Below are positions 1 through 6,801 of a DNA stretch of 6,801 nucleotides, one piece after another (within the stretch, counting starts at the first letter, position 1; every line of letters starts with the position of its first letter). The stretch spans positions 1-6,801 of the forward strand of contig JANYKY010000300.1 of the NCBI GenBank assembly GCA_025357975.1. Direction: 5' to 3'. This DNA is from Gemmatimonadaceae bacterium. GTDB lineage: Bacteria; Gemmatimonadota; Gemmatimonadetes; Gemmatimonadales; Gemmatimonadaceae. The notes beneath the pieces were generated by a model, which was not told the origin of the DNA, did not search any database, and saw only the letters and a list, made by a program, of their open reading frames with translations. The translations under genes were made by a program, and so were the position numbers.

Positions 1-72
1 GCTCAGCTGGCAGCAGTAAGCGCGTCCGAATCGAGTGAAACGGCGAAGCAGAGGGGTTTTGCCTTTCAGCCC

Positions 73-1263
73 CTAGGTAACGATTGCAACTTTCCCCGCG
101 TATTTCTTCCAAGAGGAAGTTTCTATCGCCTCATCAATAGCCGCAACGACAGTCTCGACTTCATCATCCCGATTGAAGAAGTACGGCGCGACTCTAATCC
201 CTGCCCCAACTCGATAGTCAACGAGTATGTCCCGCGACAAAAGCACCTGCGCAATCTCGTATCCATTCGGCATGTCGATCGCTACCGTGCCTCCGCGCCT
301 ACTCGAATCGCGAGGCGCGAACACCTTGTACCCGCGGGATTCCGCGAGCTCGATCAGCTTCGTGGTCTGGCGAATGCTCTTCTCCCGAATCGCCTCGACC
401 CCCGCGTCGCGAATGATCTTTACACCCTCGACGCAGGCGTACAGCGCGGGAATTACCGGCGTGCCGTTGAGCCAGCGAAACGGGCCGGGCGCGTATTCCA
501 TTCTCTCCTCAAACGCGAATGGACGCACGTGCGCCTGCCAGCCCGTGATTGCCGGCGCGAGCGCGTCGCGAATCCCGGGCGCTACATATAGAAAGCAGCC
601 GCCAGGGCCACCGCAAAGCCACTTCAGTACTCCGCCAGTGAGAAAGTCTACTCCGCTTTGCTTCACGTCCACGGGAACAATGCCAACGGAATGAAATGCA
701 TCGAGTGAGACCAATGCCCCGACATTGTGCGCCTTCTCGCATACCGCGTTCGCATCGTTGATAAATGCCGACTTGAACAAGACATGCGAAATGGCAACGA
801 GGCGCGTGCGCTCGTCGATGGCTTCGAGCAAACGGTCTCGGTCAATGGTCATTCCATCGTCCGAGCGCACGGTCACGATGCGCGCCCCAAACCGGGCAGC
901 CAGTTGCTGGTAAGCGTACATGACAGACGGAAAATCGAGCTCTGTCATCACTATTGTATCGCGAGGCCCTGCGAAGTCGATCGATGACACGACGGCGGAT
1001 TGGGCGATGCTCACATTCGGCATCATCACCACTTCGCTCGCGCCGGCGTTGATCAGCGGCGCTATTTCATTCCCAGCATCGATCGGCTTTTCCCACCAGC
1101 CGCGCGACCACGCCTTCACGCCAAGGTCGCCCCAGTCAGCTCCGTATTCGGCCAGCTTCGCGGGGACACTTCGTGGCATCGGACCAAGCGAGTTCGATAC
1201 GAGGTAGGTCGTCTTCTCCAGAATGGGAAATTCTTTGCGGTAGTCGAGAAGTGCATCCGACAT
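73..1263 (-). CDS. Kynureninase-like PLP-dependent enzyme (aminotransferase class V fold)
   Basis: This 396-residue protein is a cytosolic fold-type I PLP enzyme. Near the N-terminus it has a NSLGPMP motif (residues 24-30), which resembles the NSLG segment of kynureninases. The cofactor site is visible as SLDAFHSVG (186-194), with Asp188 expected to contact the pyridine nitrogen and His191 beside it. It is followed by the probable Schiff-base Lys214 in GGVLKWLCGGPGG. The C-terminal domain carries GGTVAID (324-330) and RVGAGIRVAPYFFN (351-364), typical of the small domain of this family. Length is close to that of bacterial kynureninases (roughly 400-425 residues). Kynureninase would cleave kynurenine to anthranilate and alanine. 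The motifs around His191 and Lys214 deviate from classical kynureninase (I expected DxAHxxGN), so a related lyase, desulfurase or epimerase activity is possible. The start is the ATG complementary to 1261-1263, with a weak GGAA about six bases upstream. The gene ends in TAG. It is divergent from the patatin gene, and no other kynurenine-pathway gene is in the window. The fold is confident, the substrate is not. Confidence 0.5.
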   Translation of the reverse strand: MSDALLDYRKEFPILEKTTYLVSNSLGPMPRSVPAKLAEYGADWGDLGVKAWSRGWWEKPIDAGNEIAPLINAGASEVVMMPNVSIAQSAVVSSIDFAGPRDTIVMTELDFPSVMYAYQQLAARFGARIVTVRSDDGMTIDRDRLLEAIDERTRLVAISHVLFKSAFINDANAVCEKAHNVGALVSLDAFHSVGIVPVDVKQSGVDFLTGGVLKWLCGGPGGCFLYVAPGIRDALAPAITGWQAHVRPFAFEERMEYAPGPFRWLNGTPVIPALYACVEGVKIIRDAGVEAIREKSIRQTTKLIELAESRGYKVFAPRDSSRRGGTVAIDMPNGYEIAQVLLSRDILVDYRVGAGIRVAPYFFNRDDEVETVVAAIDEAIETSSWKKYAGKVAIVT

Positions 1264-1332
1264 CAGTTATTCCGTAGCAGGAGTGAATCGGTAAAGGTAC
1301 AATATCAGACTCAAAACACTTCTTCTTACTAG
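1264..1332. promoter_or_regulatory. Divergent intergenic region with a candidate -10 for the patatin gene
   Basis: These 69 bases separate the starts of two divergent genes, so promoters for both should lie here or extend into the coding ends. On the plus strand TACAAT at 1298-1303 is a good match to a sigma-70 -10 hexamer, which would put transcription start near 1310 and leave a leader of about 23 bases. No convincing -35 hexamer stands 16-18 bases upstream. On the minus strand I see no clear pair of hexamers. The segment is visibly A+T-richer than the flanking genes, as expected for a promoter region. No clear operator palindrome was seen. Confidence 0.5.
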
Positions 1333-2499
1333 ATGCCACCACAACAGCTCGATTTTCGCACTAATTCCAGATCGGGCACCGACCGCAAAATTGCCGTCGT
1401 CCTTGGCGGTGGTGGCCTGAAGGGATTTGCGCACATCGGCGTGCTCGCCGCTTTGCGCGAAAAGGGGATCAAGCCATCCGTCTTCGCGGGGACGAGCATC
1501 GGCTCGCTCATCTGCGCTGCGGCAGCGGCAGGGATGCCGATGGAAGACATGATCGATCACGCAAAGTCATTGCGGCGTCGTGATCTGTTCCGAATCAACA
1601 GGCTTGGCATGCTGCTGGAGCGCAGTCATGCGCCATCGATTTATCAGGCGGGGCCACTCCGGAACGTGCTTGAATCGATCGTCGGCAACTCGACGTTCGG
1701 TGACCTCGATACAACTCTTCTCGTAAACACCGTCGACTTGCAGCGCGGGTCACCCGTTGTCTGGGGGCTCCCAGGTTTGAAAGATGTGAGTGTGCTCGAT
1801 GCAGTGTACGCGTCATGTGCGTTGCCTGGATTTTTTCCGCCCGGCGATGTTGCTGGTCGCAGCTGTGTCGATGGAGGAGTAATCGACAACCTTCCGACGA
1901 GCGTCGCGTCGCAGGGAATGGACGCTGTTATTGCAGTTGATACAGGAAGCAGCTCGCTCGTCACTGAGCGAGAGATCGCACATCAGGGCTTCACCGCGAT
2001 CTACATGCGCGCTGCTACAACGATGATGCACGCGCTGCAGTTGTCTCCGCTCGATCATTGGGCTGGCCCACCCATGATTCTGATTCGTCCACGCGTGTCG
2101 CACATCGGGTGGTTCAGTTTTTCGCATACGGAAGAGCTGATCGATGCAGGCTATCGGGCCGCGATGGCGGCGCTCGCGGACTTCGATGCGTGCCTGAGTG
2201 CGGAAGGGGGAATTTTTCCACGGCATCCCACGCGTATCTCCGTCGATCGCGAGAAGTGTATCGGCTGCACAATCTGTGTAGCCCTTGCCCCGCAGCTCAT
2301 GGAGATGGACGAGAACAACAAAGCTCGACCGAGAATGCCGATTGTCGACTGGTCTCCCGCTGACGGCGACTTCGTGCATCACTGTCCCACCTACGCGATC
2401 AACGCTGATTTTGCCGGCTCCAACGACCACGAGAACCAGCCTCAGTCGTCAGACGCTAAGACCCCGGAAGAACGAGAAGAGCGTCTCGAGGCGTCCTGA
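1333..2499 (+). CDS. Patatin-like phospholipase with C-terminal [4Fe-4S] ferredoxin domain
   Basis: The 388-residue product is a fusion. Residues about 18-285 form a patatin-like acyl hydrolase: the glycine-rich oxyanion-hole loop GGGGLKG (25-31), the nucleophile elbow GTSIG (53-57) with Ser55, and the dyad aspartate in DGG (Asp180-Gly182). This is the RssA/YchK-type arrangement expected to hydrolyse phospholipid or other lipid esters. Residues about 301-360 form a single-cluster ferredoxin: CIGCTIC supplies Cys309, Cys312 and Cys315, and HHCPTYAI supplies Cys351, giving all four ligands for one [4Fe-4S] cluster. A charged tail rich in Glu, Asp and Arg (about 365-388) follows. No signal peptide or membrane segment is evident, so a cytosolic or membrane-peripheral location is likely. 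The reading frame is open throughout, so the fusion is not caused by a frameshift. ATG 1333 directly follows an in-frame TAG and is the first possible start. The bases before it are pyrimidine-rich and carry no Shine-Dalgarno sequence. The domain calls are firm, while the substrate and the purpose of the cluster are unknown. Confidence 0.5.
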   Translation: MPPQQLDFRTNSRSGTDRKIAVVLGGGGLKGFAHIGVLAALREKGIKPSVFAGTSIGSLICAAAAAGMPMEDMIDHAKSLRRRDLFRINRLGMLLERSHAPSIYQAGPLRNVLESIVGNSTFGDLDTTLLVNTVDLQRGSPVVWGLPGLKDVSVLDAVYASCALPGFFPPGDVAGRSCVDGGVIDNLPTSVASQGMDAVIAVDTGSSSLVTEREIAHQGFTAIYMRAATTMMHALQLSPLDHWAGPPMILIRPRVSHIGWFSFSHTEELIDAGYRAAMAALADFDACLSAEGGIFPRHPTRISVDREKCIGCTICVALAPQLMEMDENNKARPRMPIVDWSPADGDFVHHCPTYAINADFAGSNDHENQPQSSDAKTPEEREERLEAS

Positions 2500-2506
2500 T
2501 TTCGTG

Positions 2507-4141
2507 ATGCCGCAACACTCGCTTCCCATCTTCGCTGCAGCACACCTGCGCGCTCTCGCCGCGCTGGAACGGTTTTATCATGCGCTCGCGCGCCGGCCTC
2601 TGACTGCTGCGGTTTTGGTCGGCGTCATATCGCTCATCCTCGCGATGGCGTCCACCGCTGCGCGCGGATTTCCTCCGCCGAGCGTTCATGACGAGTTCAG
2701 TTATCTGTTGGGTGCAGAGACGTTTGCGAGCGGCCGGCTGACGAATCCGACGCATCCGATGTGGCGTTATTTCGAATCGCCCCACGTGCTTCAGCAGCCG
2801 TCGTACAACTCGAAGTTCCCGCCCGCCAACGCACTGTTCATTGCAGCCGGCCTGGCTTTGACAGGAAAACCAATCGCCGGCGTGTGGATCTCCTTTGCCT
2901 TCATGAGCGTCGCGGTGTACTGGATGCTCGTCGCGTGGGTCGGCGAGAAGTGGTCGCTCGCTCTCTCGATTGCTTTCATCTCGACCTGCTCCGCGAGTTA
3001 TTGGAGTTACAGTTACTGGGGAGGTGCGGTCGCAGCGGGAGCGGGAGCGCTTTTGCTCGGTGCACTGTATCGCATCGTCGAGCGGGACGGTGGTTGGCGC
3101 AGCGCAGCACTGTTGGGAGTTGCGCTTATAACCCTCGCGAACAGCAGACCGTACGAAGGTGTTCTCATTTCAATACCAGCAGCGATACTGTTTTTTCGGT
3201 GGTTGATGCGTGATTGGCACAGAACAGGACCTCGCAAGATTAAAGCGGTGTTGCTTCCCCTGCTTGTCGTTTCAGTCGCGGGTGCGCTGTGCATGGGTAT
3301 CTACTTCAATGCTGTCACCGGCAGCTGGCATGTCATGCCCTACGTTGCCTACGACAAAACGCATCAGACCCTGCCGCTTTTCATGTGGCAATCAACGCAT
3401 CGAAGCGACCCTCGATTGCATGAGTACGTAGTGACGTCGTTCGAAGTGTTGAACTACGTGAGGATGCTGGTGAGCGATTTCATCGGGCTGGTCATCCCCG
3501 GAGTCGTGTTCGTTCCGCTTCTTCTTTTGCCGATTGCCGCGCGAAGCAGGAGAACGCGATTCGCACTGATCACAATCGGATGGGTCGTTGTCGGAATGGG
3601 GTTCGCGACTTTCTTTCTTCCGCACTACGCAGCGCCGATCGTGGGGGCTGTACTGATCGTTTATGGTGGATGTCTCCGCTGGCTCGCGAAGCTTAGTATC
3701 GGTGAGAGGAAGGTTGGACGCACGTTGGCAATCGGCGTCCTTGCGCTATGGTGTTTCACCGGGCTTACCAGCACTTCGCTGGCGTTCCTCTCGCGGAGAC
3801 GCGGGTCCACTTACAGGCAGGCCGGATGGGCTGCGCAGCGCCAGCTTATCGCCGACACGCTCGCACGAGTCGGAAGACAAAATCTCGTGGTCGTCACCTA
3901 TTACGGCAGCCACTCGCGCAACAGCGAGTGGGTCTTCAACGGGTCGAACATCGACGCGTCGCGCGTCGTCTGGGCGCACGATCTGGGAGATGCCGCGAAC
4001 GGCCCTCTCCTCGATTACTTCCGGGGGCGAACGCAGTGGCGAGTGGAAGTTGGCGGGGATGCGGGTCCATACCGGGTGAGCAGGTACACGCCATTAAACG
4101 GTAACAGTCTGGGCAGTCAGGCATTGAACGACCAACGTTGA
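2507..4141 (+). CDS. Multi-spanning membrane protein, GT-C (family 39-like) glycosyltransferase candidate
   Basis: The 544-residue product is an integral membrane protein with about ten to twelve hydrophobic segments, roughly at 33-52, 108-128, 128-146, 149-166, 172-190, 198-212, 216-233, 247-268, 325-343, 351-371, 373-390 and 405-427, and a soluble C-terminal domain (about 440-544). A basic N-terminus (RALAALERFYHALARRP) precedes the first segment. By the positive-inside rule it is cytoplasmic, so the first loop faces outward. That loop carries HDEFSYLL with the acidic pair Asp62-Glu63, the position where GT-C enzymes such as ArnT and protein mannosyltransferases keep their catalytic or metal-binding acid. 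Such enzymes transfer sugar from polyprenyl-phosphate donors to lipids or proteins outside the cytoplasmic membrane. Other marks are a SKFPPAN loop (102-108), NSRPYEG (212-218) and LPHYAAP (371-377). The acceptor and sugar are not inferable. The chosen ATG lies seven bases past the patatin stop and fits the start of the domain. The frame is open further upstream, overlapping the patatin gene, but that part lacks family character. The Shine-Dalgarno sequence is weak. The two genes are probably cotranscribed. Confidence 0.5.
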   Translation: MPQHSLPIFAAAHLRALAALERFYHALARRPLTAAVLVGVISLILAMASTAARGFPPPSVHDEFSYLLGAETFASGRLTNPTHPMWRYFESPHVLQQPSYNSKFPPANALFIAAGLALTGKPIAGVWISFAFMSVAVYWMLVAWVGEKWSLALSIAFISTCSASYWSYSYWGGAVAAGAGALLLGALYRIVERDGGWRSAALLGVALITLANSRPYEGVLISIPAAILFFRWLMRDWHRTGPRKIKAVLLPLLVVSVAGALCMGIYFNAVTGSWHVMPYVAYDKTHQTLPLFMWQSTHRSDPRLHEYVVTSFEVLNYVRMLVSDFIGLVIPGVVFVPLLLLPIAARSRRTRFALITIGWVVVGMGFATFFLPHYAAPIVGAVLIVYGGCLRWLAKLSIGERKVGRTLAIGVLALWCFTGLTSTSLAFLSRRRGSTYRQAGWAAQRQLIADTLARVGRQNLVVVTYYGSHSRNSEWVFNGSNIDASRVVWAHDLGDAANGPLLDYFRGRTQWRVEVGGDAGPYRVSRYTPLNGNSLGSQALNDQR

Positions 4142-4143
4142 CG

Positions 4144-4769
4144 ATGACCGACATCTCCGCGAAATGCCGTGTGTTTCAGGAAATGCATGACGCAGGCTGC
4201 TTCGTCATTCCAAATCCCTGGGACTGTGGCAGCGCGCGCTTGCTCGAATCGATGGGGTTCCGCGCTCTTGCAACTACAAGCTCCGGCTTTGCGTGGTCCA
4301 TGGGACAGCCCGATAATCACGTTGGTCTCGAAGCGACGCTTCCCCATCTTCGCGCCATTGCGGGCTCTGTTTCAATTCCGGTCAATGCAGATTTCGAGGG
4401 AGGTTTCGCGACGCGGCCGGACGATGTCATGGCAAACGTCGCGGCGGCCACCGCGACCTCCTCAAAGCATTTGCGCATGCCGGGGCCGATTGTCTTTATG
4501 CACCAGGCATACGCACGAAATCCGACATTGCCGTAGTCGTGAGCGCGGTCGCTCCCAGACCAGTGAACGTTCTTGTTGGCGGCGATTTTTCGACTGTTGC
4601 CGAGCTGGCCGATGCAGGTGTAAGACGCATAAGTGTTGGCGGCGCCCTGGCGCGAGCTGCATGGACCGGTTTCCTCGAAGCGGCGAAGGAGATCGCTGAA
4701 AAAGGGACATTCACTCGTCTCGCGACAGCTGTTTCCTTCACTGAAATCGACCGAGGTTTCGCGAGGTAG
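4144..4769 (+). pseudogene. PEP mutase/isocitrate lyase family protein, broken by internal deletion and frameshift
   Basis: The gene starts at ATG 4144, two bases after the membrane-protein stop. Its first 105 codons read as a good family N-terminus: CFVIPNPWDCGSARLLESMG (19-38), TTSSGFAW (44-51) and NADFEGGF (81-88). Near 4453-4460 homology stops, and that frame runs through unrelated residues to a TAG at 4534-4536. In the +2 frame the family C-terminus resumes at about 4458: LLKAFAHAGADCLYAPGIRT, then PRPVNVLVGGDFSTVAELAD, RRISVGGALARAAW and a TAG at 4767-4769. The middle, which in intact members (about 250-290 residues) holds the SIEDS metal-binding segment and the catalytic TARxE-type strand, is absent. 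The two parts total about 208 codons, so some 60-70 codons are missing and the join is out of frame. Intact relatives cleave or rearrange C-C or C-P bonds of 2-oxoacid substrates, such as 2-methylisocitrate lyase or phosphonopyruvate-related enzymes. A functional product is very unlikely. An assembly artefact cannot be excluded. Confidence 0.5.
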
Positions 4770-4796
4770 CAGGCCAACCCAGGCTGTCATCCATCA

Positions 4797-4805
4797 TGCT
4801 ACATT
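4797..4805 (+). promoter_or_regulatory. Candidate extended -10 element upstream of acnA
   Basis: TGCTACATT matches the extended -10 pattern TGn followed by a hexamer with four of six consensus bases. There is no good -35 at the proper distance, which extended -10 promoters can do without. Transcription would start near 4812, giving acnA a leader of about 85 bases that contains the hairpin at 4815-4843. It is a weak call based on pattern and position only. Confidence 0.5.
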
Positions 4806-4814
4806 TAAGTCAGC

Positions 4815-4843
4815 CTGACGCCCGCCAAAACCCAGGGCGCCAG
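4815..4843 (+). other. Imperfect intergenic hairpin before acnA
   Basis: CTGACGCCC (4815-4823) can pair with GGGCGCCAG (4835-4843). This gives eight Watson-Crick pairs with one A-C mismatch around an 11-base loop. No T-run follows, so it is a poor intrinsic terminator. It could be a leader structure of acnA, a remnant terminator of the upstream genes, or chance in G+C-rich DNA. The rest of the 127-base gap (4770-4896) shows nothing else recognisable. Confidence 0.5.
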
Positions 4844-4896
4844 TGGCTCAGAGCAACCGGCACGCGCACGGCGCGGCCTGTTCAGAGAAAGACACC

Positions 4897-6801
4897 ATGA
4901 CACACCCGAATTCCTTCGGAAGCCGGTCCACACTCGAGGCCGGGGGCAAGTCCTACACGATTTTCCGGCTCGACTCCCTCACCGCCTCGTCGAGCGGCAA
5001 GTCGGCAAGCCTTCCGTTCAGCCTCAAGATCCTTCTCGAAAATCTTCTTCGTAACGAAGATGGAAAGTTCGTGAAGAAAAGCGATATCGAATCGCTCGCG
5101 GGCTGGGACGTGAAAGGTCAACTCGAGAAGGAGATTGCCTTCCGCACTGCGCGCGTCCTGCTCCAGGATTTCACCGGAGTTCCCGCAGTTGTAGACCTCG
5201 CTGCCATGCGCGACGCGCTCGCCAAACTCGGTGGGGACCCGAGAAAGATCAATCCGCTTCAACCCGTCGATCTGGTTATCGACCACTCCGTTCAGGTCGA
5301 TGAGTACGGATCTGATGCCGCATTTCTCATCAACGCGAACCTCGAGTTCGAGCGCAACCAGGAGCGTTACGCATTTCTTCGCTGGGGGCAAAAAGCACTG
5401 GAGAACTTCCGCGTCGTGCCGCCAGACGCGGGGATTGTTCACCAGATCAACCTCGAGTACCTCGCTCAGGCAGTGTTCGTGAACACTTCCGACGGTGAGT
5501 CAACTGCGTATCCCGATTCGCTCGTCGGCACTGATTCACACACCACCATGATCAACGGACTCGGCGTACTCGGTTGGGGCGTCGGCGGCATCGAAGCGGA
5601 AGCAGCAATGCTTGGACAGCCGGTATCGATGCTGATTCCTGAAGTCATCGGATTCAAGCTCCACGGAAAACTTCCGGCCGGCGCCACGGCTACCGACCTC
5701 GTCCTCACGGTCACACAGCTGCTGAGGCAGAAAAAAGTCGTAGGGAAATTCGTCGAATTCTTTGGAGCCGGCTTGTCGTCGCTTTCGCTCGCAGATCGAG
5801 CGACAATCGCGAACATGGCGCCCGAGTACGGTGCGACGATGGGATTTTTCCCGATCGATGCGGAAACGATCAAGTATTTGCGTTTTACCGGGAGAGACGA
5901 GTCGCAGGTGCAACTCGTCGAAGCCTACGCAAAAGAACAGGGGCTTTACCGCACGGACGAGACACCTGATCCGATCTTCAGCGATACACTGGAGCTCGAC
6001 CTCGCGAGCATCGAGCCTAGCCTCGCCGGGCCGAAGCGTCCGCAGGATCGTGTTCCGCTCAGGCACGCAAAGCAATTGTTCCGCGAGGCTCTCGCGGCGG
6101 ACATGGGCAAGACGGGAACTGTCGCAGGAATTGCCGCGGCAAAACAGGCGACGTCTGTCGCCGCGTCACCGCAGCTTTCTGAAGCCGTCGTTGCAACCGC
6201 GACAGAGGATCAGGCCGGTGCGCATACTGCGGTTCCGGTAACGATGAACGGAGAAAATTTCGGATTGCGCCACGGTGCAGTCGTCATTGCCGCGATCACA
6301 AGCTGCACTAATACGTCGAACCCGAGTGTCATGCTCGCCGCTGGCTTGCTGGCGCGAAACGCTGTCGCGAAAGGCCTCAACACGAAGCCGTGGGTGAAGA
6401 CAAGTCTCGCTCCCGGCTCAAAAGTCGTAACCGATTACTTCACCGCTGCTGGTGTGCTCGAGTCGTTGGAGAAGCTCCGCTTCAACGTGGTCGGATATGG
6501 GTGCACGACCTGCATCGGCAATTCAGGTCCGCTGCCCCAACCAATCTCCGACGCCATTGAGCAGAACAAGCTCGTCGTCGCAGCCGTGTTGTCGGGTAAC
6601 AGAAATTTCGAAGGGCGTATCAACCCGCACACTCGCTTCAATAATCTCGCGTCGCCGCCTCTTGTCGTCGCCTACGCGCTCGCTGGACGAATGGACATCG
6701 ACTTCAATACCGAGCCCGTCGGAGTTGGAGCGGATGGTCCCGTATTTCTTCGGGACATCTGGCCCGCACCGAGGGAGGTCGAAGACGAAATTCTTCAGAT
6801 C
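4897..6801 (+). CDS. acnA: Aconitate hydratase AcnA, C-terminus beyond the window
   Basis: Aconitase interconverts citrate and isocitrate through cis-aconitate in the TCA cycle, using a [4Fe-4S] cluster in the cytosol. The frame is open for 635 codons from ATG 4897 to the last base, against about 890-910 in the family, so the swivelling C-terminal domain 4 is outside the window. Seen in order: the N-terminal [16 protein letters not shown] (Asp129-His130), [20 protein letters not shown] with His215, KFVEFFG (Glu287), and the cluster ligands Cys470 in [11 protein letters not shown] and Cys536 and Cys539 in [12 protein letters not shown]. The substrate-binding SGNRNFEGR follows, with Ser566 and Arg569. 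These are AcnA/IRP-type motifs rather than AcnB. The cluster cysteines lie about 35 residues later than in E. coli AcnA, apparently because of an Ala/Thr-rich stretch at about residues 400-450. The start is supported by the usual N-terminal motif and a modest purine-rich AGAGAAAG just upstream. It probably has its own promoter in the preceding gap. Confidence 0.5.
   Translation, partial: MTHPNSFGSRSTLEAGGKSYTIFRLDSLTASSSGKSASLPFSLKILLENLLRNEDGKFVKKSDIESLAGWDVKGQLEKEIAFRTARVLLQDFTGVPAVVDLAAMRDALAKLGGDPRKINPLQPVDLVIDHSVQVDEYGSDAAFLINANLEFERNQERYAFLRWGQKALENFRVVPPDAGIVHQINLEYLAQAVFVNTSDGESTAYPDSLVGTDSHTTMINGLGVLGWGVGGIEAEAAMLGQPVSMLIPEVIGFKLHGKLPAGATATDLVLTVTQLLRQKKVVGKFVEFFGAGLSSLSLADRATIANMAPEYGATMGFFPIDAETIKYLRFTGRDESQVQLVEAYAKEQGLYRTDETPDPIFSDTLELDLASIEPSLAGPKRPQDRVPLRHAKQLFREALAADMGKTGTVAGIAAAKQATSVAASPQLSEAVVATATEDQAGAHTAVPVTMNGENFGLRHGAVVIAAITSCTNTSNPSVMLAAGLLARNAVAKGLNTKPWVKTSLAPGSKVVTDYFTAAGVLESLEKLRFNVVGYGCTTCIGNSGPLPQPISDAIEQNKLVVAAVLSGNRNFEGRINPHTRFNNLASPPLVVAYALAGRMDIDFNTEPVGVGADGPVFLRDIWPAPREVEDEILQI

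Noticed and set aside
1..72. Possible coding ends at the left edge: plus-strand stops at 17-19 and 36-38 could close genes entering from outside, and the minus strand stays open after the TAG at 73-75.
   Set aside because: The segments are too short to show any family character, and no start codon for a minus-strand gene is present.
52..74. Short inverted repeat AGGGG ... CCCCT at the end of the kynureninase-like gene, considered as a terminator.
   Set aside because: The stem has only five perfect pairs with a 13-base loop, overlaps the stop codon and has no adjacent T-run in either direction.
1813..2430. Long minus-strand open frame opposite the patatin-ferredoxin gene (205 codons).
   Set aside because: It lies entirely antisense to a gene with clear catalytic and cluster motifs, and its residues show no domain character. 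Such frames are common in G+C-rich DNA.
2285..2506. Upstream extension of the membrane-protein frame by 74 codons, overlapping the patatin gene.
   Set aside because: The extension reads as low-hydrophobicity sequence rich in Arg, Thr and Pro, lies over the ferredoxin coding region, and the protein makes sense from ATG 2507.
4138..4140. TTG as an alternative start of the PEP mutase family gene, overlapping the upstream stop.
   Set aside because: ATG 4144 in the same frame gives the family-like start MTDISAK and needs no rare start codon.
4539..4769. A separate small gene starting at GTG 4539.
   Set aside because: Family homology continues upstream in the same frame to about 4458 without a start codon, so this is the C-terminal part of the broken mutase gene.
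4841..4846. CAGTGG before acnA, resembling the CAGUGN loop of iron-responsive elements, tempting because aconitases can bind such RNA.
   Set aside because: The flanking bases GGCGC and CTCAG cannot form the required upper stem, and no bulged C is placed correctly.
4882..6075. Minus-strand open frames opposite acnA (4882-5442, 5466-5873, 5536-6075).
   Set aside because: The plus strand encodes uninterrupted, motif-complete aconitase over the same bases, so these are antisense shadows.

Overview
The window reads as ordinary chromosomal DNA from a G+C-rich bacterium. It holds four intact or partial protein-coding genes and one decayed gene, and I see no RNA gene, insertion sequence, CRISPR array or phage material. 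Taxonomy cannot be fixed from the sequence. The soil-type metabolic genes, a GT-C-like membrane protein of a kind I associate with Acidobacteriota and similar phyla, and weak or absent Shine-Dalgarno sequences suggest Acidobacteriota or Gemmatimonadota, but this is inference.

Layout. On the minus strand, 73-1263 encodes a kynureninase-like PLP enzyme of the aminotransferase class V fold. A 69-bp divergent intergenic region (1264-1332) separates it from a plus-strand series of tightly packed genes. The first (1333-2499) is a patatin-like serine lipase with a single-cluster [4Fe-4S] ferredoxin domain fused to its C-terminus. Seven bases are left between its stop codon and the start of a 544-residue multi-spanning membrane protein resembling GT-C glycosyltransferases (2507-4141). 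Two bases beyond that begins a PEP mutase/isocitrate lyase family gene (4144-4769). This gene is broken: about 60-70 codons of its catalytic middle are missing and the two remaining parts lie in different frames. After a 127-bp gap with a weak promoter candidate and an imperfect hairpin, aconitate hydratase AcnA begins at 4897 and runs off the right edge of the window in frame.

How the genes relate. The spacing suggests that the patatin-ferredoxin, membrane protein and mutase genes share a transcript, but no common pathway is evident. AcnA is a TCA-cycle housekeeping enzyme with its own leader. The kynureninase-like enzyme lies divergent to the lipase and has no other tryptophan-catabolism gene within the window. 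The two points most worth a second look are the lipase-ferredoxin fusion and the deletion that inactivated the PEP mutase family gene.
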